Shown: piece after piece, positions 6,815-16,336 of the stretch
Numbering within the stretch: position 1 is the stretch's first letter
Layout: each line of letters begins with the position of its first letter
DNA from: Bacteroidales bacterium UBA6267
Lineage (GTDB): Bacteria > Bacteroidota > Bacteroidia > Bacteroidales > UBA1556
NCBI GenBank assembly: GCA_002440745.1
Contig: DJVB01000028.1
Span: 1-64,000 of the forward strand
Direction of reading: 5' to 3'
Length of the DNA: 64,000 nucleotides
Translations under genes and position numbers: made by a program
Notes under the pieces: model-generated
Seen by the model: only the letters and a program-made list of their open reading frames with translations
Databases searched by the model: none
What the model was told of the DNA's origin: nothing

Positions 6815-9800
6815 TTATTGCTTTATTAGTCGTTCGATTCTAACTAAATGGTTGTTTTTCAACCTTAAGAAATACATTCCGGAAGGTTTGTCCGAAATGT
6901 CGATTGTTATTAGGTTTTCAAGATTATCGATATTAGCGGTTTTAGATAAGACTAATTGTCCATGGGTGTTAAACACGTCAATTTCAATGGCTTCGCTAAT
7001 TTGAGATTCAATACTTATGAAGAATAAACCGGTTGCAGGATTCGGATAAACTAAAACCTTATAATCGGTATTATACTCCGAAATGCCACCACAGATTACC
7101 ACTTCTATCTGAATTGTATCCGTGTTTTTGCAACCTAATTTGGTGTAAACATCAACCCAAATAGGATGGTAACCTAATCCTAAACTACCATCAACCATTA
7201 TCATCTGATTTGTATCGCCTGAGCTCCACATATATTTGTCGAAACCGTAACCGGCATCCAAAATTTTGCTGCCACCATTGAAACATATAGAATCATCAGG
7301 ACCAAGATTTACATAAGGAATTTGGTCTTTTGACAACAAAATAGTATCGCCACCTAAACAACCATTAGCATTTGTAACTTTAACCGAGTATTCATAAGTT
7401 CCGGTTGGTAACATGCTGAGATTTACCGGTAAAGTTTGATTTGTGCTATTGTTTGACCATAAATATGAATAGAATCCTTGACCGGCATTTAAAACAATTG
7501 TTCCTCCTCCACAAACGAGTGTGTCGTTACCTAAATGCACTACTGGAATCGGATAAACATTGATGGTGATTGAATCGAGAAGGGTATTTTGTCCGTCAAA
7601 AATTGCTACATAGAAGGTTGTAGTTGCAGTAGGAGTGAAAACAGGGTTGTAAACAGTAGAAGTGAACCCTGTAGGATTGCTACTCCAATTATAACTATAG
7701 TTTCCGGTGCCACCACCTGCAATAACCGATAGTTGGACGTCCTGAAGTCCGCAAATATTTGTTGCTGAGGAATTTATGCTGCTGGTCATTTGCCCGCCAC
7801 TAACCGAAATCAATACCTTATCCGAATCGGAGCAACCTGTTGTGTTATCAGTTACATGCAAGGTCAATTCGGCACTTGCAGTAAGTTGATTTGTTTGGGT
7901 GTTTTGCGATGAAGGATTTTGGATTAATGATGCAGGTGCCCATAAATAGCTAAAACTGCTTGAACCTCCTGTGGCTTTTCCTTTCAATGAAGCTGCGGTA
8001 AAATAACTGATTATTGTGTCGTTACCTGCATTAGCAACTGGAGATGATTGTACAGAAATCGTATTTGAAGCGGTGTCGCTGCATCCGTTTCCATCGGTAT
8101 AGCTGTAATTGATTATATGTGAGCCAACTCCTGCAAGGTTTGGGGTGAAACCGTTATTTGAGATTCCATTTCCGAAATAATTTCCTCCGATAGGTGTACC
8201 ACCGCTTAAACCGAAAGTTGGGGTTGTTTGGCAAACAGGTGCAAAACTTGAAAGACTTACATTTGGTTTGGCATGTACTTTTTGGATAGCAATGTTCGAA
8301 TTTGAACAGCCGTAACTGTTTGTAACAGTGTAAGTAATAATGTGATTTCCAACGCCAGCAATAGTTGGATCAAATTGATTATTAGTCACCCCCGGACCAG
8401 AGAAAGTTCCTCCTGATGGAAGGCCGCCATATAGTGTGAAAATTTGTGTTCCTTCACAAATATCCTGTAAACCACCAATAATCACATTTGGAAGAGGATT
8501 AACAGTAATCATAACAGAATCGGTTAAGGTCATATTTCCATCAGTGACAGTAACAGAATAATAACCACTTCCTAATGGATAATAACCCAAAGCTGCCGCA
8601 GTCGAAAACTGACTTCCATTGAATACCCAAGAGTAGCTGTAATTGCTGGTACCTCCACCAGCTAAGGCCTGTAGATAAACAGAATCACCAACACAAACTT
8701 GATTTGAAGAAGCAGTTAGGTTCAAAGTCAATGGTCCTCCTTGAATATTAACTATAACTTGGTCGCTGTCGTGACAATTAGTCGATAGGTTTTTGACATA
8801 CAATTGATAGGTCTGAGGAGTTGTTAATGTAACCGTTGAAGTGCTTAGAGCTGACGGATTGATAACCTTCGAAGCAGGAGTCCATTGGTAAGTTAGATTT
8901 CCTCCACCGGTCACTAATCCAACTAATTGTGCTGAAGTACTATAGTTAATGGTAGTGTCTTGCCCTGCATTAACTGAAGGCGCTGATTTTATTAAAATCA
9001 CCTGTGTTGCAGTATTACTGCAATTATTGGCATCCGTATAACTATACTGAACTGAATTATTACCAACAGGGTAAAGCTGTGGAGAGAAAGTGGTTACTAC
9101 CGCCGGTAGGCTATTAATTGTAAAATTTCCTCCGATTGGCGAACCCGTCAATGTAAAGGCATTCTCATTTTGACAGATTTGCGATGGAAGATTAACTATA
9201 GAAACTGTAGGTAATGAATTTACAGTAAGTGATTGATTGGCAGTATCCGAGCAGTTATTTGCATCCGTGTATTTATAAAAAATAGTATAGCTGCCTGCAC
9301 CAATTGATGGATTGAATTGACCTCCCGAAACTCCTGTTCCAAAATAGATTCCTCCTGAAGGTGTTCCTCCTGTGAGCGTAATATTACTGCCGTTTTCACA
9401 AACTGGAGAGAAGGTGGATAGGTTGGCATTTGTAGGTGCAACTACCGTTAATGTTGTGCTTGCCGTATCAGAGCAACCATTAGAGTTAGTGTAGGTATAG
9501 GAATAGGTTTTTGAACCGATTCCTGATATTGCCGGATTGAATTTGTTTGCCGAGACAAAGCTTCCAAAATAAGTTCCTCCCGCAGGAAGACCACCTGTTA
9601 AATTCACCTGACCACCGTTTTGGCAAATTGTCCCTTGGGAAGTGAGAGTTACAGTTGGAGTATTGTTGACAGTAATTGTACTTTGTGCTAAGTTCGAACA
9701 GCCGTTTGCATCTGTATAATTATAGGTAATGGTCTTGTTGCCTAAGCCGGCAGTAGCAGGATTAAAGATTCCACCGCTAACTCCTGAACCACTATAAGTT

Positions 9801-12800
9801 CCACCTGTAGGTAGCCCGCCGGTTAGTGTAATGGAATTGCCATTCAAGCAAGCAGTTGCCGGTGTGGTGAGTGTTACTGTTGGCAAAGGATTGACTGTGA
9901 TAGTTTGGCTTGCTGTGTCACCGCATCCATTAGAATTTGTATAACTATAATATAATGTGTGCGTTCCAATACCTGCTGTATTTGGATTAAACTGATTGCC
10001 TGAAACTCCTGTTCCTGAGTAACTTCCTCCTGAAGGAGAACCTTGTGTGAGTGTTATAGGTGAACTTCCAATGCAAACATCGTTTAATGTGGCAAAACTT
10101 ACGTTTGGAGTAGCAATTACGGTAACTGTTTTTTGATCGGTATCGGTGCAGCCAAAGTCGTCTGTAACAGTAAGTGTATAAGTTCCTGAATTGGACGTTG
10201 ATACGTTATTTATAGATGCAGCTCTGCTATTTGCTGTGAATGAAGATGGTCCACTCCACGAATAGGATGTTTCACCGATGTCAACTATTTCAATCATATA
10301 ATCTTCCGTTTCGCCATAACCATAGTTGTTTTCGCAACCGGAAGCAATTGAACTAGCATACTTAAGAATAACCCTCATGAGTGTTTTTCCAACAACAGCA
10401 TTGCTTGGCACAGTAATAATTCCTGTAAAGAGGTGTGCGCCGGTATATGTAGCACTACCCATCGAAATTGATGGCTCATCGAAAAGTCCGTTTCTATTCC
10501 AATCGATATAGGCATCTACATACTCTAAGTATGGCGTTGCCCCATTGATATAACCGGTAACATAAAGGTAACTTGTGGAATCTTTAGTTAGAATGGTGAA
10601 ATTGGAATTAGTGAAATTTTCATAACCAGAACCGCCATTTGAACTACTATTAATTGAACTTCCAATTTGAACTTTTGAGATAAACTCGAAATTATCATTT
10701 TGGGATGAGGATGCACAATAAGTTGGCATGGCGCAATTTGTAGTACAAGTTACAACTCCAGAAGAATAAGCTCCTTTCAATTGAATCGTTCCTGAAGCGC
10801 ACAGGGTTGTGTCCTGGCCTGCATAAGCTGTTGGCGGTGTGGATACGTAGTAAATTTTTGATAAACTATCGGAATTAGTTCCATTGGACACCAATAACTT
10901 AACCACATGAGTCCCTGCTGAATTAAAGGTGTAGTTGAGGTTGGAAGAGGTGCCTGTTAGAACTCCATTGATAAACCAATAGTTTGTGGTGTTATTGGTC
11001 GAAGTATTTGTAAAAGTCGTTGAGGTTCCTTGACACAAATAGTTTGATGCAGAACTGAAATTAGCAACGACATTAGAAAGTTGTGTTAAAGTTGCAGTTT
11101 TGGTTATTCCTAAGCCATTAGTTACGCTGATGGTAGCGGTTCTTACAGCGCCGGCATTGGCGGAATAGTTAGCTGTAATTGTTCCTGAACCATTTGATGA
11201 AGTTGGGGAAATAACAACCCAACCCGCATTATCCGAAGCAGTCCAATATTGATTGGAAGAAACCGTAAATGTGGTAGAGCCAAGTGAAGATGTTACATTC
11301 TGATTTAGAGGAGTAATTGTTATATATGGTGGTTCATAAACGCATAGTTGGAAATTACCTGTTAGATTTCCACCAAATTCCCAAAAACGAACAAAAATTG
11401 TATCGCCACTCGTTAATCCACTTAGCGAGATATAAGGCATATTTCCATTACCATTATAATCATCTACACAATTAATATAAGTGAGGTTGGAGCAGCTTCC
11501 GCTATAAACAGCCATTGCGCCATCAGCGAAACTGCCGGTTGACTGTTCGGCATCAATTATTGCAAAACCGGAAGCAGGAGCAACAAATTTGAACCAAACA
11601 TCTTGTCCGTTATATCCTCCACATGATGGGTTTGGAACTGTGGTTGTTGGGGTGCTATTTACATTAGTGAATGTGGAAAGGTTGCAACTACTGCCAACTG
11701 TTAGGCTTAAAGCCCCACATGGATTATCATTAACAGGAGGTGTAACTTGTTGAATAGTAATGTCATCAATGGCAATATCGTTTCGGTAATCTCCATTTGA
11801 AACGGTTCGGAATCGAATTCGTACATTATTGCCGGTATAAGCTTGCAGATTCACAGAAGCTTGTAGCCAAGGGTCTGTTTGAAGAGTTTGCTGTTGACCT
11901 GTAATGGTATGAATAGTGGTCCAAGTGCTGTTCACCTCAATTTCAACATTGAGTGCCGAAATATAAGCACCGTGCATGTGATACCAAAACTTCAACTCGG
12001 CATTACTAACCGATGTCATATTTATTGTTGGACTTATAAGCATTGCAGTATTTCCTGTGCCTGCATTTGAAGCCTCGGTGAACATATAGATTCCTGAATT
12101 AGTCCCTAAAGTGTGGTCGTATAAAGGCCCTGTATAGTTTGAAGGAGTACCGCCGGAGTTTACAGTCCATGGGTAATTTCCTGTAGATTGACTTGTCCAT
12201 CCATTGCTCAAACTACCAGGAGTACCCACGGTAAAGGACTGAAAATTTTCAGAATAAGGTAATGAGTATCCGGCGTTTACATTGATATAATTAGTTTTCG
12301 TTAGCGAATCGCTTCCAACGGCGTTTGTAACTTTTAGTTTTACAGTATAGCTTCCTCCACTATTGAAAATAACTACAGGATTCTGCGATGTGGATGAAGT
12401 TCCGGAGGTGTACGAAAATGTTGTTGGAGTTATGGTCCATTTCCAAGAGGTGGGAGAGTTGGTGCTTGCATCGGCAAGATTTACTGGCGTTCCTGTATAG
12501 GTGGATGTTGTTGATGCCGTAAAATTAGCAACGGGCATTCCCGGTAAACCTATGGCTACATCATCAATAGCAACGTCTCCATCATAGCTATTACCACGAA
12601 TTACTCTAAAACGAATTTGAATGGTATTTCCGGCATAAGCACCCATAGGTACTGTGGCCATGAGCCAAGAGGATGAATTGCTTGTTTGTTGCTGGCCTGT
12701 TAATGTGAAAATATCATTTATCCAACTTCCATTATAGAAAATATCAACGTGCAAACCTGTAATATCTTGGCCATACATGTGATACCAAAAGCTAAGCTGG

Positions 12801-15664
12801 TAGTTGGTTGCAGATGCAGGAATTTGAACGCAAGGACTTATCAAATTAGCAATTTCACCTTGAGCTGCAGGATTTGAAGCTTCGGTGTAAAGATATTTTC
12901 CGGTAGAAGTTCCTGTAGTATGGTCGGCATTTGGTCCGGAAGCAACTGTTGCAGTTCCTCCGTTGTTTACTCGCCAATTGAATGTTCCGGTATTGGAAAA
13001 AGTCCAACCGTTTATAAATGTACCCGGATTTCCTGTGGTAAAGCTTTCAAAGTTTTCTGTAACAGGTGCTGTGTATGGAGTTCCAACATTGATATAACCG
13101 GTTTTAATTACTGTGTCGTTACCATAGGAATTTGCAGCATAGAGAGTTACGGTGTAGTTACCGGCAGCGTTGAATTTGACTACCGGATTCTGAGATGCTG
13201 CAGTAGAACCTGTTGCGTAGGTGACGGTTGATGGGCTAAAGGTCCATTGCCATGTTGTTGGGGTATTGGTCGATAAGTCATTGAATGTGATGTATTGGCC
13301 TAAACAAGGGGTTGTTAAACTTGCATTAAAATCTGCTACCGGAGGTGCAGTTGGGCTGCTGAATAAATCTGAAGACCATAAACCTCTTCCATAAGTGGCT
13401 GCACGTATAACCGAGTTTTGAGCATTAGTGGCATAATGAATTTCTAATTCTGTGATTTCAGCGGCAGGAGGTAGTCCTGTGGAAAAGCTTACCCAATCGG
13501 TCATTGATGCATCCTTGTAAAATACGCCAACATCTGTTCCTACATAAATTCCTTCGTTGGCATTTTTGTCAAGGATTAAGGTGTTCATCGAAACAGTTGG
13601 AAGATTACCTTTAATAGATGTCCAAGAACTTCCTTTATTCGTTGATTTATAGATATTTGTTCCGGCTGTTATATAAACAATATTGCTGTTTGTTGGATGG
13701 GCTTTGATGTCTGAAATGGTATTCGATGCCGATAATGTTGTCCAAGTTGGGGTGGTTGCATTTGCATTGTCAGTTCTGAAAAGCTGATTCCCTCTTGAAA
13801 CATATAAAATATTGGCATCTGCCGGTGAACTTTCAATATCGCTCAAACTTGTAGTGTTTCCAAACGTAGATATTTTGATCCAAGAAATTGAGCTTGTGCT
13901 TGAAGTCTTGATATTTGTACTTCGCCAAACATTCTTATAACCAATATACATAATGTTAGAATTATTACTATTGAGTGTGTATGGTGTAACCCAAGCGCCG
14001 CTTTCATTAATACCATTAAATCCATTATCTGCAACGGTATAAAAGTTTGTGCCTCCATTGGTAGATCTGCGAATATCTCCATAATAAAGTGCACCATATA
14101 AATAATTTGTATCAGTATAATCCACAATGCATTCCATTCCATCGCCACCAATCTCTGTGCTCCACGAACCATTTTTATAGATTGCAGTACCATTATCCTG
14201 ATATCCATTGATAACCTGATTTTTTGATAATGCCGATTGCCCGATTCGATAAACTTGAGCAATAGCCAAGCCGCTGGAAATGTCGATCCATGAACTTCCA
14301 CCGTTTGCAGTGTAATAAACTCCTCCATCATTTCCATTGTATAATCGGCCATTCACCGGACTAAAACCTAACCAGTGCTGGTCAGCGTGGACGCTTGGAG
14401 CATTGGTTCCTACCCAATGTGCATTTATCGTCCATGAAGTTCCGCCGTTAGTTGATTTCCAGATATTTATACCGCCTACATAAATGGTGTTTATGTTTGT
14501 AGGATCTACTGCAATACATAAATCATAGAAAGCTTGACTTGCAGTGCCGCTTCCATCAGCTTCATAGCCAAGAATATTAGGTGAGGTGCTCATGGTGGTG
14601 AAAGAGGTTCCACTATTGGTTGACCGATAAGCTCCAACAAATCCACTTGAATTTCCAACGACAACATAGACGTAGTTGGCATTGGCAGCGCTAACCCCAA
14701 TTACAAATCTACCCGATGTGGGTAATCCGCTAGTGATATTTGTCCACGAATCGCCGGTATTTGTAGATTTATAGAAATAATTATTAACAGCAGCATAAAC
14801 TGTTGTAGGATCGCCGGGTTTAAAGACAATATCTTTATAGTTTGAGGTATTGCTTACAAGCGTCCAAGAAACACCGGCATTGGTTGTTTTATAAACACCG
14901 GCACTTGTAGCAGCTAAGATGAGGCTGCTATTGGTCGGGTGCATAATCATTTGGTTGATAGTGCGGTTGCCCATTCCTGAATTGGCTGCAGTCCAGTTTA
15001 TTCCACCATCAGTTGACTTATAAACGCCAATTCCAGGTGCATCACCACCGTCACGATCGCCGGTGCCGAGATAAATAGTATTTGTGTTTGTAGGGTCGAT
15101 TAGTATCGAGGAAACACCAAGACTCGGTAATCCATCCGTTAGACTTGTCCATGTAGTACCTCCATTAGTAGTTTTCCATAAACCTCCTGATGGTGCTCCA
15201 ACATAAATAATATTGGCATTTGTCGGATGGAAAGCTACTGCGTTAACTCTACCCAAACCGTTTGGTTGACCGGTGCCATTATAAGGTAGGGTAATTGGAC
15301 CTAATTCAGTCCAACTTCCGCCGGGAGATGTCATCAATCCTTTCGTTTGGCTATTGTTGAATTGTTGATATTCTACAACATCTCGATCCGGATTTGGGAA
15401 AGTTCCATCCGAATTGATACGATTTATCCAGAAATTTTCCCAGCGTTTAAACACTTTATAACCAGTTCCTTTGGCAGGCGTTCGGTTTTCCCAATAAAGA
15501 TTAAAGGCTCTTTGGGTCTGATAAAAGTTGATACTTCTATCTTGCATCATTTCTTGCCAATAGGGGTAATTAGCTGTGTCTAAGCTTGTTGTGCTTTGAT
15601 TGTTTTGTGAAAAAGCCCAAATTCCAATGATGGAAAATAACAGGGTAAGTATAAGTTTTCGCAT
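6815..15664 (-). CDS. Giant secreted multidomain protein with T9SS type A sorting domain
   Basis: A 2949-residue exported protein. A signal peptide (MRKLILTLLFSIIGIWAFSQ) is followed by a BNR/sortilin-type propeller (about 110-770) with many STNGGTSW-like turns. Next come a PKD domain (773-860) and a MAM/jelly-roll-like domain ending in AIDDVAIG (866-1040), then a second such pair (1045-1125 and 1133-1306). They are followed by a PPC-like domain (1310-1440), a BACON domain (1446-1526), another PKD (1531-1601) and a GEVED domain with WNRNGLFDEP and GETEDYMIEIVD (1648-1796). Seven copies of an Ig-like repeat with GGxPxGG..YxGxGVS follow, in two blocks (1855-2223 and 2395-2536). The C-terminal domain (about 2870-2949, VYPNPATG, then MYFLRL) is the type A T9SS signal. 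The frame is intact throughout. It is probably a cell-surface adhesin or scaffold, and no catalytic site was identified. Confidence 0.9.
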   Translation of the reverse strand: MRKLILTLLFSIIGIWAFSQNNQSTTSLDTANYPYWQEMMQDRSINFYQTQRAFNLYWENRTPAKGTGYKVFKRWENFWINRINSDGTFPNPDRDVVEYQQFNNSQTKGLMTSPGGSWTELGPITLPYNGTGQPNGLGRVNAVAFHPTNANIIYVGAPSGGLWKTTNGGTTWTSLTDGLPSLGVSSILIDPTNTNTIYLGTGDRDGGDAPGIGVYKSTDGGINWTAANSGMGNRTINQMIMHPTNSSLILAATSAGVYKTTNAGVSWTLVSNTSNYKDIVFKPGDPTTVYAAVNNYFYKSTNTGDSWTNITSGLPTSGRFVIGVSAANANYVYVVVGNSSGFVGAYRSTNSGTSFTTMSTSPNILGYEADGSGTASQAFYDLCIAVDPTNINTIYVGGINIWKSTNGGTSWTINAHWVGTNAPSVHADQHWLGFSPVNGRLYNGNDGGVYYTANGGSSWIDISSGLAIAQVYRIGQSALSKNQVINGYQDNGTAIYKNGSWSTEIGGDGMECIVDYTDTNYLYGALYYGDIRRSTNGGTNFYTVADNGFNGINESGAWVTPYTLNSNNSNIMYIGYKNVWRSTNIKTSSTSSISWIKISTFGNTTSLSDIESSPADANILYVSRGNQLFRTDNANATTPTWTTLSASNTISDIKAHPTNSNIVYITAGTNIYKSTNKGSSWTSIKGNLPTVSMNTLILDKNANEGIYVGTDVGVFYKDASMTDWVSFSTGLPPAAEITELEIHYATNAQNSVIRAATYGRGLWSSDLFSSPTAPPVADFNASLTTPCLGQYITFNDLSTNTPTTWQWTFSPSTVTYATGSTAASQNPVVKFNAAGNYTVTLYAANSYGNDTVIKTGYINVGTPYTAPVTENFESFTTGNPGTFINGWTFSNTGTFNWRVNNGGTATVASGPNADHTTGTSTGKYLYTEASNPAAQGEIANLISPCVQIPASATNYQLSFWYHMYGQDITGLHVDIFYNGSWINDIFTLTGQQQTSNSSSWLMATVPMGAYAGNTIQIRFRVIRGNSYDGDVAIDDVAIGLPGMPVANFTASTTSTYTGTPVNLADASTNSPTSWKWTITPTTFSYTSGTSSTSQNPVVIFNSGGSYTVKLKVTNAVGSDSLTKTNYINVNAGYSLPYSENFQSFTVGTPGSLSNGWTSQSTGNYPWTVNSGGTPSNYTGPLYDHTLGTNSGIYMFTEASNAGTGNTAMLISPTINMTSVSNAELKFWYHMHGAYISALNVEIEVNSTWTTIHTITGQQQTLQTDPWLQASVNLQAYTGNNVRIRFRTVSNGDYRNDIAIDDITIQQVTPPVNDNPCGALSLTVGSSCNLSTFTNVNSTPTTTVPNPSCGGYNGQDVWFKFVAPASGFAIIDAEQSTGSFADGAMAVYSGSCSNLTYINCVDDYNGNGNMPYISLSGLTSGDTIFVRFWEFGGNLTGNFQLCVYEPPYITITPLNQNVTSSLGSTTFTVSSNQYWTASDNAGWVVISPTSSNGSGTITANYSANAGAVRTATISVTNGLGITKTATLTQLSNVVANFSSASNYLCQGTSTTFTNTSTNNTTNYWFINGVLTGTSSNLNYTFNSAGTHVVKLLVSNGTNSDSLSKIYYVSTPPTAYAGQDTTLCASGTIQLKGAYSSGVVTCTTNCAMPTYCASSSQNDNFEFISKVQIGSSINSSSNGGSGYENFTNSNFTILTKDSTSYLYVTGYINGATPYLEYVDAYIDWNRNGLFDEPSISMGSATYTGAHLFTGIITVPSNAVVGKTLMRVILKYASSIASGCENNYGYGETEDYMIEIVDIGETSYSWSGPSSFTANSRAASINNVSTSNSGTYTLTVTDDFGCTDTDQKTVTVIATPNVSFATLNDVCIGSSPITLTQGSPSGGSYSGTGVSGNQFNPNTAGIGTHTLYYSYTNSNGCGDTASQTITVNPLPTVTLTTPATACLNGNSITLTGGLPTGGTYSGSGVSGGIFNPATAGLGNKTITYNYTDANGCSNLAQSTITVNNTPTVTLTSQGTICQNGGQVNLTGGLPAGGTYFGSFVSANKFNPAISGIGSKTYSYTYTNSNGCSDTASTTLTVVAPTNANLSTFSPVCENGSNITLTGGTPSGGIYFGTGVSGGQFNPSIGAGSYTIFYKYTDANNCSDTANQSLTVNSLPTVSIVNLPSQICQNENAFTLTGSPIGGNFTINSLPAVVTTFSPQLYPVGNNSVQYSYTDANNCSNTATQVILIKSAPSVNAGQDTTINYSTSAQLVGLVTGGGNLTYQWTPASKVINPSALSTSTVTLTTPQTYQLYVKNLSTNCHDSDQVIVNIQGGPLTLNLTASSNQVCVGDSVYLQALAGGGTSNYSYSWVFNGSQFSTAAALGYYPLGSGYYSVTVTDGNMTLTDSVMITVNPLPNVIIGGLQDICEGTQIFTLYGGLPSGGTFSGPGVTNNQFDPTIAGVGNHIITYTVTNSYGCSNSNIAIQKVHAKPNVSLSSFAPVCQTTPTFGLSGGTPIGGNYFGNGISNNGFTPNLAGVGSHIINYSYTDGNGCSDTASNTISVQSSPVANAGNDTIISYFTAASLKGKATGGSSSFSYLWAPASLIQNPSSQNTQTNQLTASAELTLHVTDNTTGCSDSDKVLISVSGGQMTSSINSSATNICGLQDVQLSVIAGGGTGNYSYNWSSNPTGFTSTVYNPVFTPTATTTFYVAIFDGQNTLLDSITINVYPIPVVHLGNDTLVCGGGTIVLNAGQGFYSYLWSNNSTNQTLPVNLSMLPTGTYEYSVKVTNANGCLGGDTILLSKDQIPYVNLGPDDSICFNGGSKILDAGYGFDKYMWSSGDTNQMIMVDGSLGLGYHPIWVDVYTKLGCKNTDTIQIEVVICGGISEYNTDYKVLVYPNPATGLFFISIESQISEAIEIDVFNTHGQLVLSKTANIDNLENLITIDISDKPSGMYFLRLKNNHLVRIERLIKQ
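8040..10110 (-). repeat. Seven Ig-like internal repeats coded in the giant gene
   Basis: Within the giant gene, a unit of about 70-75 codons recurs. It has a Cys near its start, a TLTGGxPxGGxYxGxGVS core, FNPxxAGxG, and an ending YTDxNGCSDTA. Five units are contiguous (about 8995-10110) and two lie further on (about 8040-8490). Two longer modules beginning with AGQDTTI or AGNDTII separate and follow them. Boundaries are approximate. The units have diverged at DNA level, so this is an old duplication rather than a recent one. Confidence 0.75.
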
Positions 15665-15702
15665 AGGTGTTGTTTATTACTGTGGGTTACGTTTCAAGAC
15701 CT

Positions 15703-15710
15703 CAAAATTA
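15703..15710 (-). promoter_or_regulatory. Candidate -7 box of giant T9SS gene
   Basis: CAAAATTA on the plus strand reads TAATTTTG on the coding strand, 39 nt before the giant gene start. No -33 TTG lies at the ideal spacing, so only the -7 element is supported. Confidence 0.4.
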
Positions 15711-15848
15711 GTAAATGTTGCTTATATTCATAACATATTGATAAAAATTATTTTAGGTTTAATTTGCGAGAGCAATTTTCACACTAACAAATTAAAAACT
15801 TGATTAATCTTTTTTTGCAAATATGTGTCTATGATAGCACAATTAAGT

Positions 15849-15856
15849 TATTTTTG
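15849..15856 (+). promoter_or_regulatory. Candidate -7 box for the 15.9-18.5 kb pair
   Basis: TATTTTTG matches TAnnTTTG and lies 41 nt before the ATG at 15897. Together with the minus-strand box at 15703-15710 it makes this 232-bp spacer a divergent promoter region. Confidence 0.4.
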
Positions 15857-15896
15857 TAACCCAAATCATAATAAACCCATTAAATTTTAACATATT

Positions 15897-16316
15897 ATGA
15901 AAATCAAGTTTTCTCTTATTTTATTGGTTGTTTTTGTTTCCTTTTCCTTCACCGCAGACCAATCATGGAAGTTATTCAATACTTATGACGGCATTGATGT
16001 ATATACCAAAATCGCATCTATCGATCAAAATCCACAAGGCGAAAGGGTGATGCTTTTTAAATATGTCAACACCAAAGCTGAAGTTGTGGAGCTTAGTTGG
16101 CGTTTAGATTTATATTATGGAGATAATTGTAGAGGTTGCAATCTGCCTTCCCCTAATGAGTATGAAGTGAGCATTTTACTTACTGCAGGCCAGACAATTG
16201 AAGGTAAGGTTTCCGATACAGATAAAACCAAGAAAGTGTTTCATAGCAACAAGTCAAAAGATATTACCCCATTGACTCGTTTTGAGTTTACAAATGTTAG
16301 AGTTAGTTTGAAATAA
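15897..16316 (+). CDS. Small secreted protein, unknown function
   Basis: 139 residues with a clear signal peptide (MKIKFSLILLVVFVSFSFTA). The mature part has DGIDVYTKIASID and a CRGCNLPSP segment. I do not recognise the family. A steroidogenic-acute-regulatory-like fold is conceivable from the WKLFNTYDGIDVYTK opening, but the length is too short to claim this. It is followed after 20 bp by the choice-of-anchor L protein gene, so the two are probably co-transcribed. It may be exported to the periplasm and assist or accompany that surface protein. Confidence 0.65.
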   Translation: MKIKFSLILLVVFVSFSFTADQSWKLFNTYDGIDVYTKIASIDQNPQGERVMLFKYVNTKAEVVELSWRLDLYYGDNCRGCNLPSPNEYEVSILLTAGQTIEGKVSDTDKTKKVFHSNKSKDITPLTRFEFTNVRVSLK

Positions 16317-16336
16317 TAAACTGAAAGAAATTACTG

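Noticed and set aside
6815..15664. Several shorter coding regions on the opposite strand of the giant gene (for example 12920-13231 plus and 13843-14352 minus)
   Set aside because: They lie in other frames of a long, intact, domain-rich frame and have no recognisable motifs.
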